Assembly (NCBI GenBank): GCA_023313575.1
Contig: JAJTTP010000017.1
Coordinates: 682,001-746,000, forward strand
Direction of reading: 5' to 3'
DNA from: Eutypella sp. D-1
Lineage: Eukaryota; Ascomycota; Sordariomycetes; Xylariales; Diatrypaceae
Length of the DNA stretch: 64,000 bases
In this document: one piece after another, positions 12,790 to 26,046 of the stretch
Layout: every line of letters starts with the position of its first letter
Position numbering within the stretch: position 1 is the stretch's first letter
Position numbers and translations under genes: made by a program
Notes under the pieces: model-generated
What the model was told of the DNA's origin: nothing
Seen by the model: the letters and a program-made list of their open reading frames with translations, nothing else
The model's database searches: none

Positions 12790-15700
12790 ATGTCAAGTAG
12801 TAGATCTGAGCACTTGAATTTTGGCCTCTCTCCAAAGAATTCCCCCGGCGGTCAAGCAGTTTCTTCTTCCTCTTCCACTTCACCAGCCCCCGCTACCAAC
12901 CTTTCTTCCGTCGATTCCTCTAGCGTTAGATCTCCATTTGCTATGTCCGGCGTTATCAACCCATCTAACAAAATGGCTGGCACCTCGCGATCAGGGGCGG
13001 GTTCTCCATCGCACGAGGCACCCGGCTCGAGCCGACTGTTTTCTAAGAGGTGAGTCGTTGGTTCGTTGGTTCGTTGGTCTATTCATGGCCCGTCACTAAC
13101 GAGACTGCGTCTTTGATAAATATAGAGCCCGGGAAATCCAAGCTCAGGAGGGAGTTAGCAGCTTGCCGGCCTACCCTTGGACTGGCCCTCCCACCAGCGG
13201 AAACTCGACGCCTTTGCGTGAGAATATCCCCGAATCCCCAACCGATGGGTTTCCTGACTTTGCGCCTCTTCCAACCCCCGACTCCTTACCCTCTACCAGG
13301 CGCGCCCGAGCAGGTACCGTGCCTTCACGATTTCCCGCTGGTGCTGTAGGAAGCGGGCAACCGACTATACCCTCTGCCTCACAGTCTTCACGACCGACTC
13401 CATCCCAGAGCCCGTTTAAATCACCATCTCCCAGTCTTGGTGATAACCCCGATGCTCAGCGATCTTCGACCCTCCTCTCAAGACTCCGGGCCGGGTCAAT
13501 GCCTCAGCGCAGCCCATTCTCGCAGATTCCCGGAACTAGCTCGCCCTTCGGCCCTTCAGTTTTCAGCACCTGGAACCCTACGGGACGTGAGCGAGGCAAT
13601 ACTCTGGCTAGTATAGCAAGCGTAGGCTCCAATGGACCTAGCTCTCCCGCCCAGTCTGCACTTTCGAAAGAAGGTACTGGCGAAAATGATGTTCATATGA
13701 GGACTCTTGACTATCTGGGTCTGGCCGAAACACCGCAGCCGGCCCGAGCTCAGCTAGCCACCACGCCCTACCTACCCGGTCTTGCCGATTTCACCAAGCA
13801 ATCCAATCGCTTCCGTTCGTATTCTGTGAATAACAAGGATAAATACGCTGAAGAGGAGGATGATGAATTTGAGCAGAGCATGGCACTGGAGTACGCCCAG
13901 CTTCAGGATCAATTGGCCGCCACCAACGCTGCTATTCAGAGTCACAATCTCGCGGTTCAGGGGCTTCAGGCTTTTGCTGCTCAGGCATCAGTTACGCGGC
14001 CTCGAGCACGAACTGCCGGCGTTCTAGATTTACAGGGGAGCGGGTCCCGACTGCTACGGAACTACTATCCTACCCCTTCTCGCCTAGACAGTTCCATCAC
14101 CGCTTCCGATCTGCAGTTGCCCGATGAGAAGGGCTTCGATGATCTTCCGGCTGCTGTGGCCGCGATGAACCTGAACCGGTCAAGCAGCCGTGGCAACAAC
14201 GGCTTACTGACGGCTGAAGAGGCTGGCCTCGAGGGTCCCACTAGCGCATTGTGGCTCGGCAGTATCCCAACTTCGACGACTACCTCGACCTTAACGGAAA
14301 TGTTCAAGTCTTATGGTCCTATCCTCTCTGCGCGGGTTTTAACGCATAAGAACTGCGGTTTCGTAAACTTCGAGAGGGTCGATAGCGCCATTTCCGCCAA
14401 GGCCAGCATGAATGGCAAGGAGATCTTCCCAGGTGCCGGGCCAATCCGCATCAACTTTGCAAAGCCTCCGTCTGCATCGAACACCCCAGGCCCTGATGGG
14501 ACATTCCCTAGTCCTAGCCCTGACCCCTTCGGGAAGAATCAGGAGGCAAGCGGCTCAGCCGCCGGAGCCTCGGCCGCCGACAAGTCTACCGCTGCGAACA
14601 ATGCCAGCAATGCCCCGACCATTCCCCCTCTTCACGATATGACGGGCGACATCCTCCAGATTGTCAAGTCCTTTGGCGCAACAGACGAGGACACCTTCAG
14701 AATCTCTCACAGCCTACAGCAGGCCATCCAGTTCACTGCCTTCATTGACGAGATTCCTCCCATTCGCGAGCCAACCCATACGCGTGTCCACGATGCACCC
14801 AAACTTAGAGACATTCGCAAGCGGATCGATAACCAGAGCTTATCCCAAGCCGAGATTGAGAACATTGCCGTCGACATGCTCCCGGAGATTGCAGAACTTT
14901 CTTCGGATTACCTTGGAAACACCGTGGTTCAGAAACTGTTCGAGCACTGCTCTGACAATCTGCGAGACGCCATGTTGGCCGAAATTGCGCCTCACATGGC
15001 TGAGATCGGTGTTCACAAGAACGGCACATGGGCGGCGCAAAAGATCATTGACGTGTGTAAGACTCCACATCAACTGTCGCTGATCGTCGAACACTTGCGC
15101 CCCTACACCATCCCCCTATTCCTGGACCAATATGGCAACTACGTGCTCCAGGGCTGCTTGAAGTTCTGCTCACCTTTCAATGACTTCATCTTTGAAACGA
15201 TGCTGAGCAGGATGTGGGAAGTCGGCCAAGGGAGATATGGCGCCCGTGCTATGAGAGCGTGCTTGGAGAGCCACCATGCAACTAAGGATCAGCAGAGGAT
15301 GCTCGCGGCCGCGATCGCGCTCCATAGTGTGCAGCTGGCAACCAATGCGAACGGAGCTCTTCTTTTGACCTGGTTCTTGGACACCTGCACGTTCCCTCAG
15401 CGACGTAGCGTTCTTGCCCCGCAGCTCGTTCCGTACTTGGTGCATCTCTGCACGCACAAGGTTGCGTATCTTACGGTGCTCAAGGTCATCAACCAGAAAG
15501 CAGAGCCTGATGCTAGAGACACCATTTTGAAGGCCCTGTTTTTTACGCCAAACGACCAGACGCTAGAGGCTATTCTCAGCGACCACGCCTGCGGTGCCAC
15601 CTTGATCTTCAAGGTTCTCACGACGCCATTTTTTGATGAGAGCATTAGAGCCCAGGTTGTAGAGACTGTCAAGACCGTACTCGTCCGAATCAAGGCCCAG

Positions 15701-16387
15701 CCAAACCAGGGGTATAAGCGCTTGATGGACGAGGTTGGTCTGTCCACTAGAAGCGGTGGCAGTGGAGGAGGCGGTGGCGGTTCCCGGGATCACTCTGTGA
15801 GCCGTAACAACGCAAACGAACGGCAACGCCCCGTCTCGAGACAAGCCCAGGCAAATGCCGCGGCGGTGCAACAAAATGCGCAATACAGCAGCCAATACAT
15901 GAACCCGCTCAATGCCGGCAGTGGCGCGGGTAATTACGACATGGGAGGTTTCGCCGTGCCTAGGAGCGACGCGGAGGGGATGCAACCATTCCCATCGTAC
16001 GGAGGACAAGGGCCCATGTACGGCGCAAACAACGGGGCGGTACCGCCCATGAACATGCAGCAGATGCAATATCAGCAAAGCATGATGTCACGAGGAGGTC
16101 CCCCGATGAACAATTATATGGCTTCAGGCTATGGCGGCTACAATGGATCAAACCCTCCGGTCGACCAGTACCGTAACCAGAACGTCTCGAATGGCAGCCC
16201 AGTCCAGCATCCCGGTGCCCCGGCTGCTAACTTCGGCGCACCACCTCCCGGTTTCGGGATGCCGATGGGCATGGGAGGCTACGGCTACGGCGGGAATGTA
16301 CCCTACATGCAGGAACAGCCGACCAGTAACAACAGGCGCGGACGCGTAGGTCAACCCCACCAGAGGAAAAAATCACCTCGGCCGTAG
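12790..16387 (+). CDS. RRM and Pumilio (PUF) repeat RNA-binding protein, Jsn1/Puf2-like
   Basis: Exons 12790-13049 and 13126-16387 give 1173 residues. The first 450 residues are Ser/Pro-rich and disordered. An RRM follows at about 458-530 (ALWLGSIPTST, NCGFVNFE as RNP1-like, IRINFAKPP). PUF repeats run from about 670 to 950 (for example GNTVVQKLFEHC, NGTWAAQKIIDVC, YGNYVLQGCL, YGARAMRACLESH). The tail is Gly/Asn/Gln/Met-rich and ends in a basic segment. RRM followed by PUF is the arrangement of yeast Jsn1/Puf1 and Puf2, which bind 3' UTRs of mRNAs, many for membrane or mitochondrial proteins, and affect stability or localisation. A GGTTCGTT tandem stretch lies in the intron. The start has A at -3 and a 4-codon uORF just upstream. 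Confidence 0.9.
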
Positions 16388-19300
16388 TGTCCATGCTACC
16401 TATAAAGGGTCGCGCGTGCTGACTTCTCTCTGTTGCAGAGATGATCTGCCTTTTGATGTATGATGACTTCGCTAGCAAAACAGCCAGCCAGAGGAGCATA
16501 GACAAGATCCCTCTCAGGGACCTGAAAAGCGCATGAATGTAGTTTGGACGGCGGACAGTGAGGAGAGGGGCTATCACGTCAGATATGTATGTATGTATGT
16601 GCCTGTGTCTCGGTGTATGCTTGTATGGATATGACACGATATGATCACCAAGTGGGTCGGACGAGAAACGGAGTTGGAGAGCTACGTACGGTACGGTATG
16701 GCTTGGTTCTTCCCGACCTCATCCCATCCGCCGCTGTGGAAACCTGGAAGGGAAGGGAGTGGGGGACGACGCCGAGGAGGTCCGCGCTCTTACTCCCCTA
16801 CCCTCACCTTCCTATGTCTACCTATCTACCTTGGGGGTAACCAACCTTGTCCACGATTATTATGTAGGTAGTTAGTGAAATCCTTCCTTCCTGTCTAAAA
16901 TAACTTATCTGGGGGGTTGGCGGCGGGGGTTTAGATGAGCGAGTTCTCTCGTCCGCCCCGTTTAAATTTGCTTATTCTTTTCTATTCGGTTCGTTTTGCC
17001 TATGCTTCGTTGCTCGCTCGTTCGTTCCTCTTATTGCGCTGCGCGTTCCTTCTACATTCTTAACCTGATCTATACCACAGGGAAGTAGTAGAGAGAGGCC
17101 AGCCCGTCGAGCCACCGCACCGCTTTAACTTCGTCTACTCTTAACCTAACCTACCTACCTACCTACTTTTAGGGGCCCAGGGCTTGCAAGGTCTGGGGGT
17201 TAGCCGAGCAATCGGACGGACGACTCTGATCTTTCGAAAAGGTCTCCACCTAACTAGATGTGTGTACATACCTAACTAGAGCAAAGAGAGCGAAAAGAAG
17301 CGGTGTGAGGTTAGGGTTCGGCTTGGTTGGTCGGTCAAGCCCTACCTACCTGCCTACCTGGATGGCGTGCCGGTTCATGTCCATCTTCCTCTTTCTTCTC
17401 TTTTTAAGTTGAGAAACTATATGTGGCGGACATAGTTATATAGATAGATAGATATATGTTACATACTTCGCCATGATCGAGGGATGGGGAAGGGCCCACA
17501 CGATGGGCCGACGCCCCCCCGGTCTTCGGTATCGGGTATTGGTGGTTGAGAAGGGGCGGTGCGGACGGGGGGTGGGTTGACGAGGAGGCTCCATGATGTC
17601 ATATGTAGCTTGATATATGGTAGACGAGAGAACGCGCCGTAGGTGTTCCGTACGTCGTAGGAAAAAATGTATGTACGATATAGGTATGTATGTACCTAGG
17701 TATGTATATATGTGTACGTATGAGGCCTAAAGAACTTATTCTTGACCCACTCCTCCCCCTCTCCCCCCTTCCCCTTTCCCCTTTCCCCTTCCCCGTCCCT
17801 GGCTGATTCTTTGCTGCGTGTGATAGAGAGCCATTCACTGTTCACGCAGGTAATCAACCACGATTCATTTTCAAGAGAAGAAAAAACAAAACCCCTAGAT
17901 AAAAAGGAGGGAGGAAAGCTGCCCGGGTAAGCGTGCCTGTGTATGTGCGTGCCCCAATAAAGTAGGCAAGTTAAAGCACGGACGTGCCTTGAGTAGACGA
18001 ACTACACTCAACTCGACAAGCCAGAGCGTGTGTGGACGGGAAAGACGGAAAGATCGCCCGGAGGTAAGAAGAAGAGAGCACACGTGACGGAGGCAAGTAG
18101 GATCTTGGTTTGAGGAAAAGGGGGGGTGAGCGGAGCAGGGATGGGATGGCTTGCAAATTAGAGTTTTCAGGGGCAAAAGGTTAAGTTAAGTTCACACTGC
18201 ATATGTTCACGAGGGGTTGCCCCTCCCCTCCCCTCTCCTCATAAGCCCCATCGAGCAGGACTCTTTTAGGAGAGAGAGAGGAGGCAGGGCAGAGAAACGA
18301 GAGGGAGAGATGCGTGGACCGTGATCTGATCTCCTGTATTTTGTATGTAGCTGGCTGGGCGAACCTGGGTCCCCAGTACGAGTGAAGAAGTAGGTAGGCA
18401 GCTAGGTAGCTAGGTACGCAGTACACACACACATATCTATCATACTACCAGCAAAGATTTCATGAGGGCCATATTTAGTTTCCAGGACGAAGAGGAAGAG
18501 AAGGATAGCACGATATGCCCCTCCCCCGCTCCCCTCCACCGTCCACCGTCCACCGTCCGCCCCAAATACACTTTCTTTCTTATTATCCCACACGCAGTCC
18601 CCTCCGTCCCCGGTCCAGGCGTCCATCCTGTCCGGCTGGTAGTGGGTGGTTAGTTAGTTAGGTCGCTCCGGCTTACGATAACGGAGGAGAAGGGGTTGGG
18701 GGGAAGCGGAAGCGGAAGCGGCAGTGTATGGGTATATGGTTATCATTTGCAGCTGCGTGCCTATGTATACTGTAGATATCCAAGTAATGCCGTGCTTCCT
18801 ACGAATACATGTGCATTTACGGTCTCAGCCACCGCGGCTTGCGAGTGAGAGGTGTCTAGATATAAGAAAGGGCGAGGAGGGTGAAACACAGTATAGGTCA
18901 TGAGAAACTTTAAGTTCGGAATCTATGGGCGGTGAGATGACATGATAGATAGATATATCATATGTATCTCGTCTATGTGTATGTGCCTATCACATTGTAT
19001 TGGCAATCACTCTTCACTCACGCAAGCACAAATCAGCTAGGTAGGCAATGCAGTAAGCATATTTCAAGTAGGTCATTCGGCCAGCCACGAAAAAAGAAGG
19101 ACATTAGCAACCAAACGCGATGCGCTTCTTTTTTCCTCTCTATACGACCTATTGACTGAACTACCTGTCCCGTGCGATCCATCCGCCATCCACCACCCGT
19201 GCCCTCGGATTCGCCATCCGTCCCCCCTTCTCGAGACTTCAACCTGACCGCGTTGACGATAACGAAAGAGGAGGGCGGAAGGAATAAGGATCTGCGGCGG

Positions 19301-20644
19301 CGCGGGCGAGAGAAACTACATAAATCCGAGAGAGAGAGAGAAAAAGATAAGAGACCGGGGAATCGCAGGTTTGAAAAGAAAGAAGAACAAAACATACAGA
19401 AAGACTCCCAGAAAACCCCCCCCCCCCCCCGAGCCCCTCCTTGGCTAATGACGGATATCATGGCAAAAAGTTGTTCCGAAACGATCAAGGACCGGCCGGG
19501 CCAGAGGTGGGGAGAGACTAATGAATTGGAAGAAGAAAAAAAGAGGAAAAGGAGATGAGGTTAAATTCCCCGAGAAATGAGAAGACGGAAACACGCCCCT
19601 TGCCCTTTCCTTTCCCCCCCTCCCCCCTTTCCCTTGCTCTCCCTGCCGTGCCTTCCTTCCCTCTCTACTCCGGACCAATTCCGTTTCGAGGGTTGGTGAA
19701 CGGAGTAATATCAAAAAAACAAAAACAAAATGGGGACCAAAGATCAAAAAAAAGAGTCCTTGCGCCTTTCCGCTTGTCGCGATGGAAAAAAAGAGATCCC
19801 AAAACCTCAAAACACGAAGAACGTGAACGCCGATTAGGAACTGTTTTTAGATGGATGGTGAATGATCAATGATAAAAGTAGATCAAGGTCGTCCGGGAGA
19901 GAAGTAGACAAGACGAATAATGGCACCCCTCGATCGCATCTCCTTTTCATCTTCGCCGCGGGGCTTCGTTTCGTTGCATGGGTCTGGTTTTTGTGATCGA
20001 ACCCTCGTGGGGCGTTGCCTTCTGCCGGACAGATGTGAAAGTTTGAGGCGACATGATCTTCCGCAGTCAAGAGTCAAAATAGATGATGAGCAAGAGTAAT
20101 AAAACTTAAATATTAGAGCAAGTATGAGAACCATGGACTCTGGATTGGTGGATGGCACGATGTCGCGAGTGTAGACCCGGACTCTGCTCCTTGTCCCAGG
20201 CGTGCTTAACCGCCTCTATATACAATGGGCCATGGATACAGACACACACGCCTTTGAACCGGAAACTGGTGAAAAAGAAAGCCACTACAGACTGCCACAG
20301 AGGCTTCTCAAATAAGCCACGCAGTCCCGAAGGGTGAGAAGATGGTAATTATGTAACTGGGTTTGGTATAAAATAGACACTGCAAGCGGGCGACGATCAA
20401 CATCGTACTCTGTTTTGCGCACGCAGTCTTGGACTACAGGTGGCAAATTAGGCCTTTCTACACCTTTCGGTGTCGACCACGTGGGATGGACATGGCGAGG
20501 CAACATTGGATGTGCAAGGTCTCTTCCGATTGCGATGCCGCGGGGCTGTAGCAGAAGCCAAGTGCAGAACGCTTAGAAATACCGGGCGTTTTCTGCCAGC
20601 TGTCGACAGTATGGGAGTCCAACGGGCTTAACGGTAGCGACAAT
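16388..20644. other. 4.3 kb region between convergent genes, no supported gene
   Basis: This holds the 3' flanks of the PUF and PHD genes. It is dense in simple sequence: CCCCTTTCCC-type runs at 17755-17800, GA tracts at 19328-19345, a C run near 19418-19430, ACCTACCT blocks at 17150-17165 and 17343-17358, and TAGGTAGG motifs at 18391-18417. The open frames are low-complexity shadows of these tracts. I see no tRNA or other RNA gene. Confidence 0.5.
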
Positions 20645-23600
20645 CTAATCGAGTTGCATGGCAGTGTCGTCATTGGAGTCCACCGCGGACGCAGACTTCT
20701 CGGGGGTCTCTGCCGGGGTCGCCGGGCGAGCGGATGGGGTGGTGGGCTGCATCCGACTTGCGAGAAGCTTAGTAATGGCCGCCTTCATCGAATCTACCTG
20801 GGCAAGCATGGCATTGAGCGCAGCAACGTCAGTCCCTGCTAGGCTGCCGGAGGCGATGCGCTCAGCATCACCACTGGCCATCATGGCTAGGACGGCGGGA
20901 TTGGCCTCAGACTGCAAAGGGTTCGGTCAGCTGAGCTCAGCGAAAATAATAAGAGATAGTAACACGTGAATATTATGGTGACTTACGACTAGGGCCTGGA
21001 CGAGCTGATCGACCCCGCCGTTGCCAGGCTGGGCCAGCTGAGACAGGCTCAGCGCGGCTTGCTGCTCTGCTAGGCTCCTTGCGCTGGGTGCTACGGCGGG
21101 AGCGGGGTTGGCAGTGCGGGCTCGTGTCAGGGCATGGTTTCGCCTTTTGTGTACACTAAAAGCAGATAGTTAGCGATCATGTGATTTTATCATGGGCATT
21201 CAAATCAGCTACTCACCGGGAGATGAAATCTAGCTTGATGCCTCTCTCCGGCAGTCTAAAGAGGCGGCCGTAGCCTTTGTACTGCCTCCAGGCATCTACA
21301 TCGTGCTCGTCATCTTCGCTCTCTGACTCGATCTCGATAAACCCGTTGTTGGCCATTCCACGACTGTATATCGGCTCAATGACACGGGCATGCTTGACTT
21401 TGCGGTGCTTGCGGGCCGGGGGTAACCTCGCATGGAGGAGCTCCTCCACATGGCAGGGACACCGCCACGAACGTGGCGGGGGAGGCACTGCGAGAGGCGG
21501 GTCCAGACATTCGAGATGCCAGTTGAGCTTACATCCCGGGACGGAACAAGGGATCAGAGGTTTGTCATCGGCTGCGGCCTTGTTGCAGCCATGACATAGG
21601 GCCGGGGTGCCGTCTGCATTTTTAGTTCTGAAAAAGTCGATAACCTCTTCATAGCCCTTCTTGTTGGTTCTAGCGAGAAGATTGTGTCAGCTGACAGGCG
21701 GTCACGGGCACTGCGGGTACGATACAAGGCAACGTGTACTTACTTAGGCTTGGCGACGGGAGGAGCGCTATCCTCATATTCACCTTCGGGCCCCGTCTTG
21801 ACCCCTTCGAAGTAATCCCGGATCTCCTCTGGCAAACGGAAGGACCGGGGATTTTTGCGTTCGAGGACGCATAACAAATCGCTCAAGGCACCTTTTCGGC
21901 CGTCGGTTGGTGGTAAGTACCGCCGAGAACATTCGTTGCAGTACCACTCATCGGGCATGTGGCCCTCGCTCATAGGAGGGTCGATGCACGCGAAATGGAA
22001 TGAGTAGTTGCATCCATCGCAGCATACCAATTCCCCATTGCCGCCACAGGTGTAGCAGGAGTCGTCGTTATCATCCTGCAGCATGTGGGTTAGCAGGGCA
22101 AACGTGGGGACATGGGAGATTGCCATCGCAAATCTCGGCAAAAGCGGAAACAAGCAGGAAGCCGGTGAAATGTTAGGGCCAAGCCTCCTACCACCAGTCC
22201 CTCAGACTGGCACGGGCCAATTTCATCACCCCTGCACAGGGGGCCAAGGAAACAGATTTACCGATTCCAGCCATCGCCCGTTACGTTGAAAGAAGGACGG
22301 GAATCATGGTAGTAATAGGAACGACTGTACGGGTGGAGAAAATTGAAAGAAAATGAAAGGAAAAGAAAGGAAGAAAGTAAAGGAATAAACACTGACCTGG
22401 CCAGGTTGGAAACCATTCCCTGCAGGGCTCGGGCGTTCTCCACCCCCACGAGGAATTCCCGCGGATGTTCCTTTCTTCTTCATAGGCCTGTTGGTGCAGA
22501 AACGCGACGTGTTGTTAGCAAAATTGTACAAACAAACCTAGTATTTTGATTTACGAGCACACAAAGTGGAAGTGAGTGTTTTTTTTTTCAGCGAGGTGGT
22601 GCAAGGCTGAGTGTAGCCCAACGCCAGATCATGTGGTGCCACATCGCCATTCCGGTTGGGCCCTGGGAGTCCTCTGATCCCCAATCGAGGGCTGGTCTCG
22701 TACAGCAAGCTGAGACCCGTAATCATTGACAACGCGAAAAAAAGGGTTGGGAAATTTTGGACAGTGCGTAGAAATAGAAAGATTTTAACTTACGAAGTCT
22801 TGACTCGTAAACCACCACGCGGCTTCTTTGCCGACCGCAGGTTAGAAGGCGTCGCAGCGCGCGAATTGCGCCTCGACGAGGGGAGATCCAGCGCGGCCGT
22901 AAATGATGCAGTAGTTGGCGATACCGAACCCTCTACATCCTCTTGATTCCGCTTGGCTGCCCTGGTGGCTCGCGAGCTTAGAGCGGGTGTTCGCAACTGA
23001 CGGGGTTGTTCCACAGGAGCCACAACTGTAGGGAGTAGCGGTGTCGGTGGCTCCTCGGCCGGCTCCTCTGAGGCAGTCCCGCCTCGCACGAAACTCTCCT
23101 CCGTGACCGACTTGGTGATCCGATGGCTCTTAGCCCTCTTCGCAACCCTGTCGCGGGTCAAGTCTCCCGGCTTAGCATCCGGCTCACCATACTTGCTAGG
23201 GAATTTCAAGGTCGTCTGGTGAGTGTTTCGGCTGCCACGATTGGACGCGCCATTCGCCGCCGCCGTGGGCATGTTCGAGGTGGATGACGATGGATGGGTG
23301 CGGGTAGTGTTAGAAGGATGAGTCGCGGGCTTAGGCGACACATTCTTTCTTTTGTTAGCCGATCTCGCCTGGGCGCCCCTGATTGGTTGGCTCGACCCTG
23401 CTGGGTTTGGTGTCTCATTCCCCTCGGCAGACCTGGGTCGCGACACAGCTAAATCATATTCTTCTATGTCCGAAAATATCTCATCCGGGACAGAAGAGAG
23501 CGAGGAACTGCTGCTAACTGACCCCGACCGCCTTTTCTTGGCTCGTGGGGATTTTCCATTCTTGATGCCATTCGCACGGGATGGGGTAGTTGCCACCACG

Positions 23601-25561
23601 TCTTCGGAGGCAATCGCGACGGGAGGCTCAACGATGGTAGGTGCCTTGACAGCAGAGGCTTCGGTAGCAGGAGCCTCTACAGGAGCAGGAGTCTCGACAG
23701 GGGTTTTGACGGCCATTTGAGTAGGGGCAGTATCAACCTTTGCAGTAGCAGTCTCGTTCTTTGTAGTAGTAGAAGAAAGAACTTCCATCGGCGCTTCTAC
23801 CGGTATGGCGACGGTACTATTGATATCCTGCATCTGCATCGCACCGCCATTCCCGCTATTTCCACTGTGGATAGTGCTAGTAGTAGTTTGGATGGCAGGT
23901 CCGGGGTGGGCCACCGCATCTCCGACCGCCTCAATCTTCATCTTCTTCGTCGCGCGGCCGTCGGCGTCAGGTGCGATCTCTCTGAAGGTACTCGGATCCA
24001 TGGCCAGAAGCGAAGCGTACGAGCCCTCCTTTGGCTTGGGTAAGGGACCTTCGAGACCAAAGTAGTCCTTGTATGCGTAGTTCTTCTTTCTGCCCTCTCT
24101 TTTCTTCTCTGAGATGAGGCGCTTGAATTCCCGAATAGCCCCTAGATCTGCACGCTGCTGGCAAATGACCACAAGCAGAGATAGAATACGGGGATCAGCG
24201 CGCTCCTTGTTGCAATGGGTGTCGTAGAGTTCCCGGAGGGCGTATGCAGTAGGGTAGCGGTGATGCTCTAGAGCTTTGTCCGTGGCACACGTGACAATTT
24301 GGTTGATGTACTCCTGTTCCACAAGAGTGAAACCTGGAAAAGCAGGCGGAGGCGGCTGAATGTGAGCCGGTGGTGCCTGGATGGGAACCGAGGGTACCTG
24401 ATGAGGAGCTGGAGACATCTGATGAGGAACTGGGGACATCTGGTGAGGAGCTGGAGATGCCTGCAAAGGAGTTGCGGGTGCCTGGACAGTGTGAATGGCA
24501 GCTTGCGTGCCCTGCATAGACATAGAGGCCTGAGCTCTTTGAATGGCGGAGGATGCCGTGGCCTGAAGGGAAGTTAGATGTGGAGGTTGGGGGGTAGGTT
24601 GGGGGATATAGTGGGCTGGAGATGGGTGTGTAGGTAGATGTACAGGCACAGGGGGGGCAACAACAGGCGCGGGCGCAGGCGTAGGCGCAGGCGCAGGCGC
24701 AGGTGCAGGTGCAGGTGCAGGTGCGGGAACAGAAACTGGCACAGAAACGGGCGCAGAAACGGGCGCAGAAACGGGCGCAGAAACGGGCGCAGAAACGGGC
24801 ATGGGAGCAGGGTTGCTGGAGGGAACTGGTGAAGAGGAAGGTGGCGGACTAGGCCGTGCACTCTTGCGCCTGTTGGATTGCCGTCGCGACGCGGTTGAAT
24901 TGACACCAGCAGTGACATTGCTATGCAACGAGGGCGACTGGCTCTTGTTGGCAGAGATTGAAGCCTCTCGAGATTTGGAGGAAGATTTCTTGGGTAGGTA
25001 GTCATCATCCTTCCCGTTGTCAACAACAGGCAAAGCCACGTATTGCCGCGAGGAGGGCGACAGCACCAGAACCTCGGCCTCGTCGGCTTCCGGAGATGCA
25101 CCGGAAGTTAACGGGGGAGGTGGCGTGAAATTCTCGTCGGCGGCAACCGCGACGGTAGGAGGAGTAGCAGCCATGGTTACGTCGGTAGCAGGTTGTGGTT
25201 TGTTGGCCTTTTTCAGGACAATTTTTTTCACGCCAGGGGCAGGCGCGACAACGCTATGGGTTCCATCACCACCACCGCCACCACCACCACCACTCTGCAT
25301 CGTCGTCGCCGACGACGATTTCTTGCCTATGACCGCCGTCTTCGGAAGGGTACCTAAGGGAGCCATATTTTCGACAACTCCAGTCTTCATTAATCCAGCA
25401 TCCTGATAACTCGCCTTGTTGTGTACAGGCGGTTCCATCCAGCGCTGCAAAGGGGTTCGCTTGTCATTATTCGCGAGAGATCTGCTGTTGTGGCCCGAGG
25501 GAGAGCTCGAAGGCTGCAAAGGGCTCGAGTAACGCGAACGAGTATTTTTAGGGTTGGACAT
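20645..25561 (-). CDS. Large double-PHD-finger protein, Rco1/Cph1-like (Rpd3S histone deacetylase subunit candidate)
   Basis: Exons 25561-22794, 22487-22397, 22075-21744, 21669-21217, 21155-20987 and 20911-20645 give 1359 residues. The first 920 are disordered and rich in Pro, Ala and Ser, with a conserved-looking start (RYSSPLQ, TPLQRWMEPP). PHD1 is at about 960-1003 (CYTCGGNGELVCCDGC, FHFACIDPP, WYCNEC). PHD2 is at about 1089-1140 (LCHGC, LIPCSVPGCKLNWHLECLDPP in pieces, WRCPCH). VIDFFRTKN precedes PHD2. A PHD-linker-PHD order matches fungal Rco1, which helps the Rpd3S deacetylase complex recognise methylated, transcribed chromatin. The protein is about twice the length of yeast Rco1 because of the disordered front half. 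Another PHD regulator cannot be excluded. It is nuclear by inference. Confidence 0.82.
24661..24802 (-). repeat. Coding minisatellite: hexamer and 12-mer tandem repeats in the PHD-protein gene
   Basis: Read on the plus strand, GGCGCA/GGTGCA hexamers (24664-24722) encode an alternating Ala-Pro run. About five 12-base units of GCAGAAACGGGC type (24730-24802) encode repeats of Ala-Pro-Val-Ser. All unit lengths are multiples of three, so copy-number change would keep the frame. Confidence 0.9.
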
Positions 25562-25800
25562 GATGGCTTTGGGTAGGGTAACGGACGATGATGGAAGAAT
25601 GTTGGGCGATTTCGTTCAGGGTGAAGGTGAAGATTTGAAGGGGTTCAGGAGGATTTCAGGTCAGGTCAGGTCAAAGCCAGAGAAACCCGGAACCCCCTTC
25701 AATCACCCTTCTTCTTTTATATATTTTTTGGACCTTCGATAAGTCCTTCGGGTGTGCGCGCAGCGACGGAGGAGACCAAAAGAGGGTTTTTAAAGAGGAT

Positions 25801-25867
25801 TCTCGCTCTCTCTCTCTCTCTCACTCTCGCTCGCTCTCTCTGTCTCTCTGTCTCTCTCTCTCGCTCT
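25801..25867. repeat. TC/GA microsatellite block
   Basis: About 65 bases of TCTC with scattered G or A interruptions, 240-306 bases upstream of the divergently read PHD gene start. It could act as a nucleosome-free promoter element, but this is only inferred from position. Confidence 0.9.
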
Positions 25868-26028
25868 TGCACCTCGCAAAACTTGGTGCGCTCGATCGCC
25901 ACGACTTTTCTAACTTAATATTTCAATACTATAAGATCGTTAGTATCTGATTATGATATTTTATTTTTGATTTAGGACGGTGATGGGGGGTTGGTGGGTG
26001 GCTATACTTCTCTCCTTAGTTCAGAAAT

Positions 26029-26046
26029 GTGTGTGTGTGTGTGTGT
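26029..26046. repeat. (GT)9 microsatellite
   Basis: Nine perfect GT units in intergenic DNA. Confidence 0.95.

Noticed and set aside
12587..12790. 67-codon frame whose TAA overlaps the PUF start (TAATG)
   Set aside because: It has no ATG in frame, only TTG, so it is unlikely to be translated. The 4-codon ATG uORF was kept instead.
22790..25561. Large PHD-gene exon considered as a separate gene from the PHD-bearing exons
   Set aside because: It ends in a clean donor (GTAAGT). The downstream exons keep frame across every junction and have no good start of their own.
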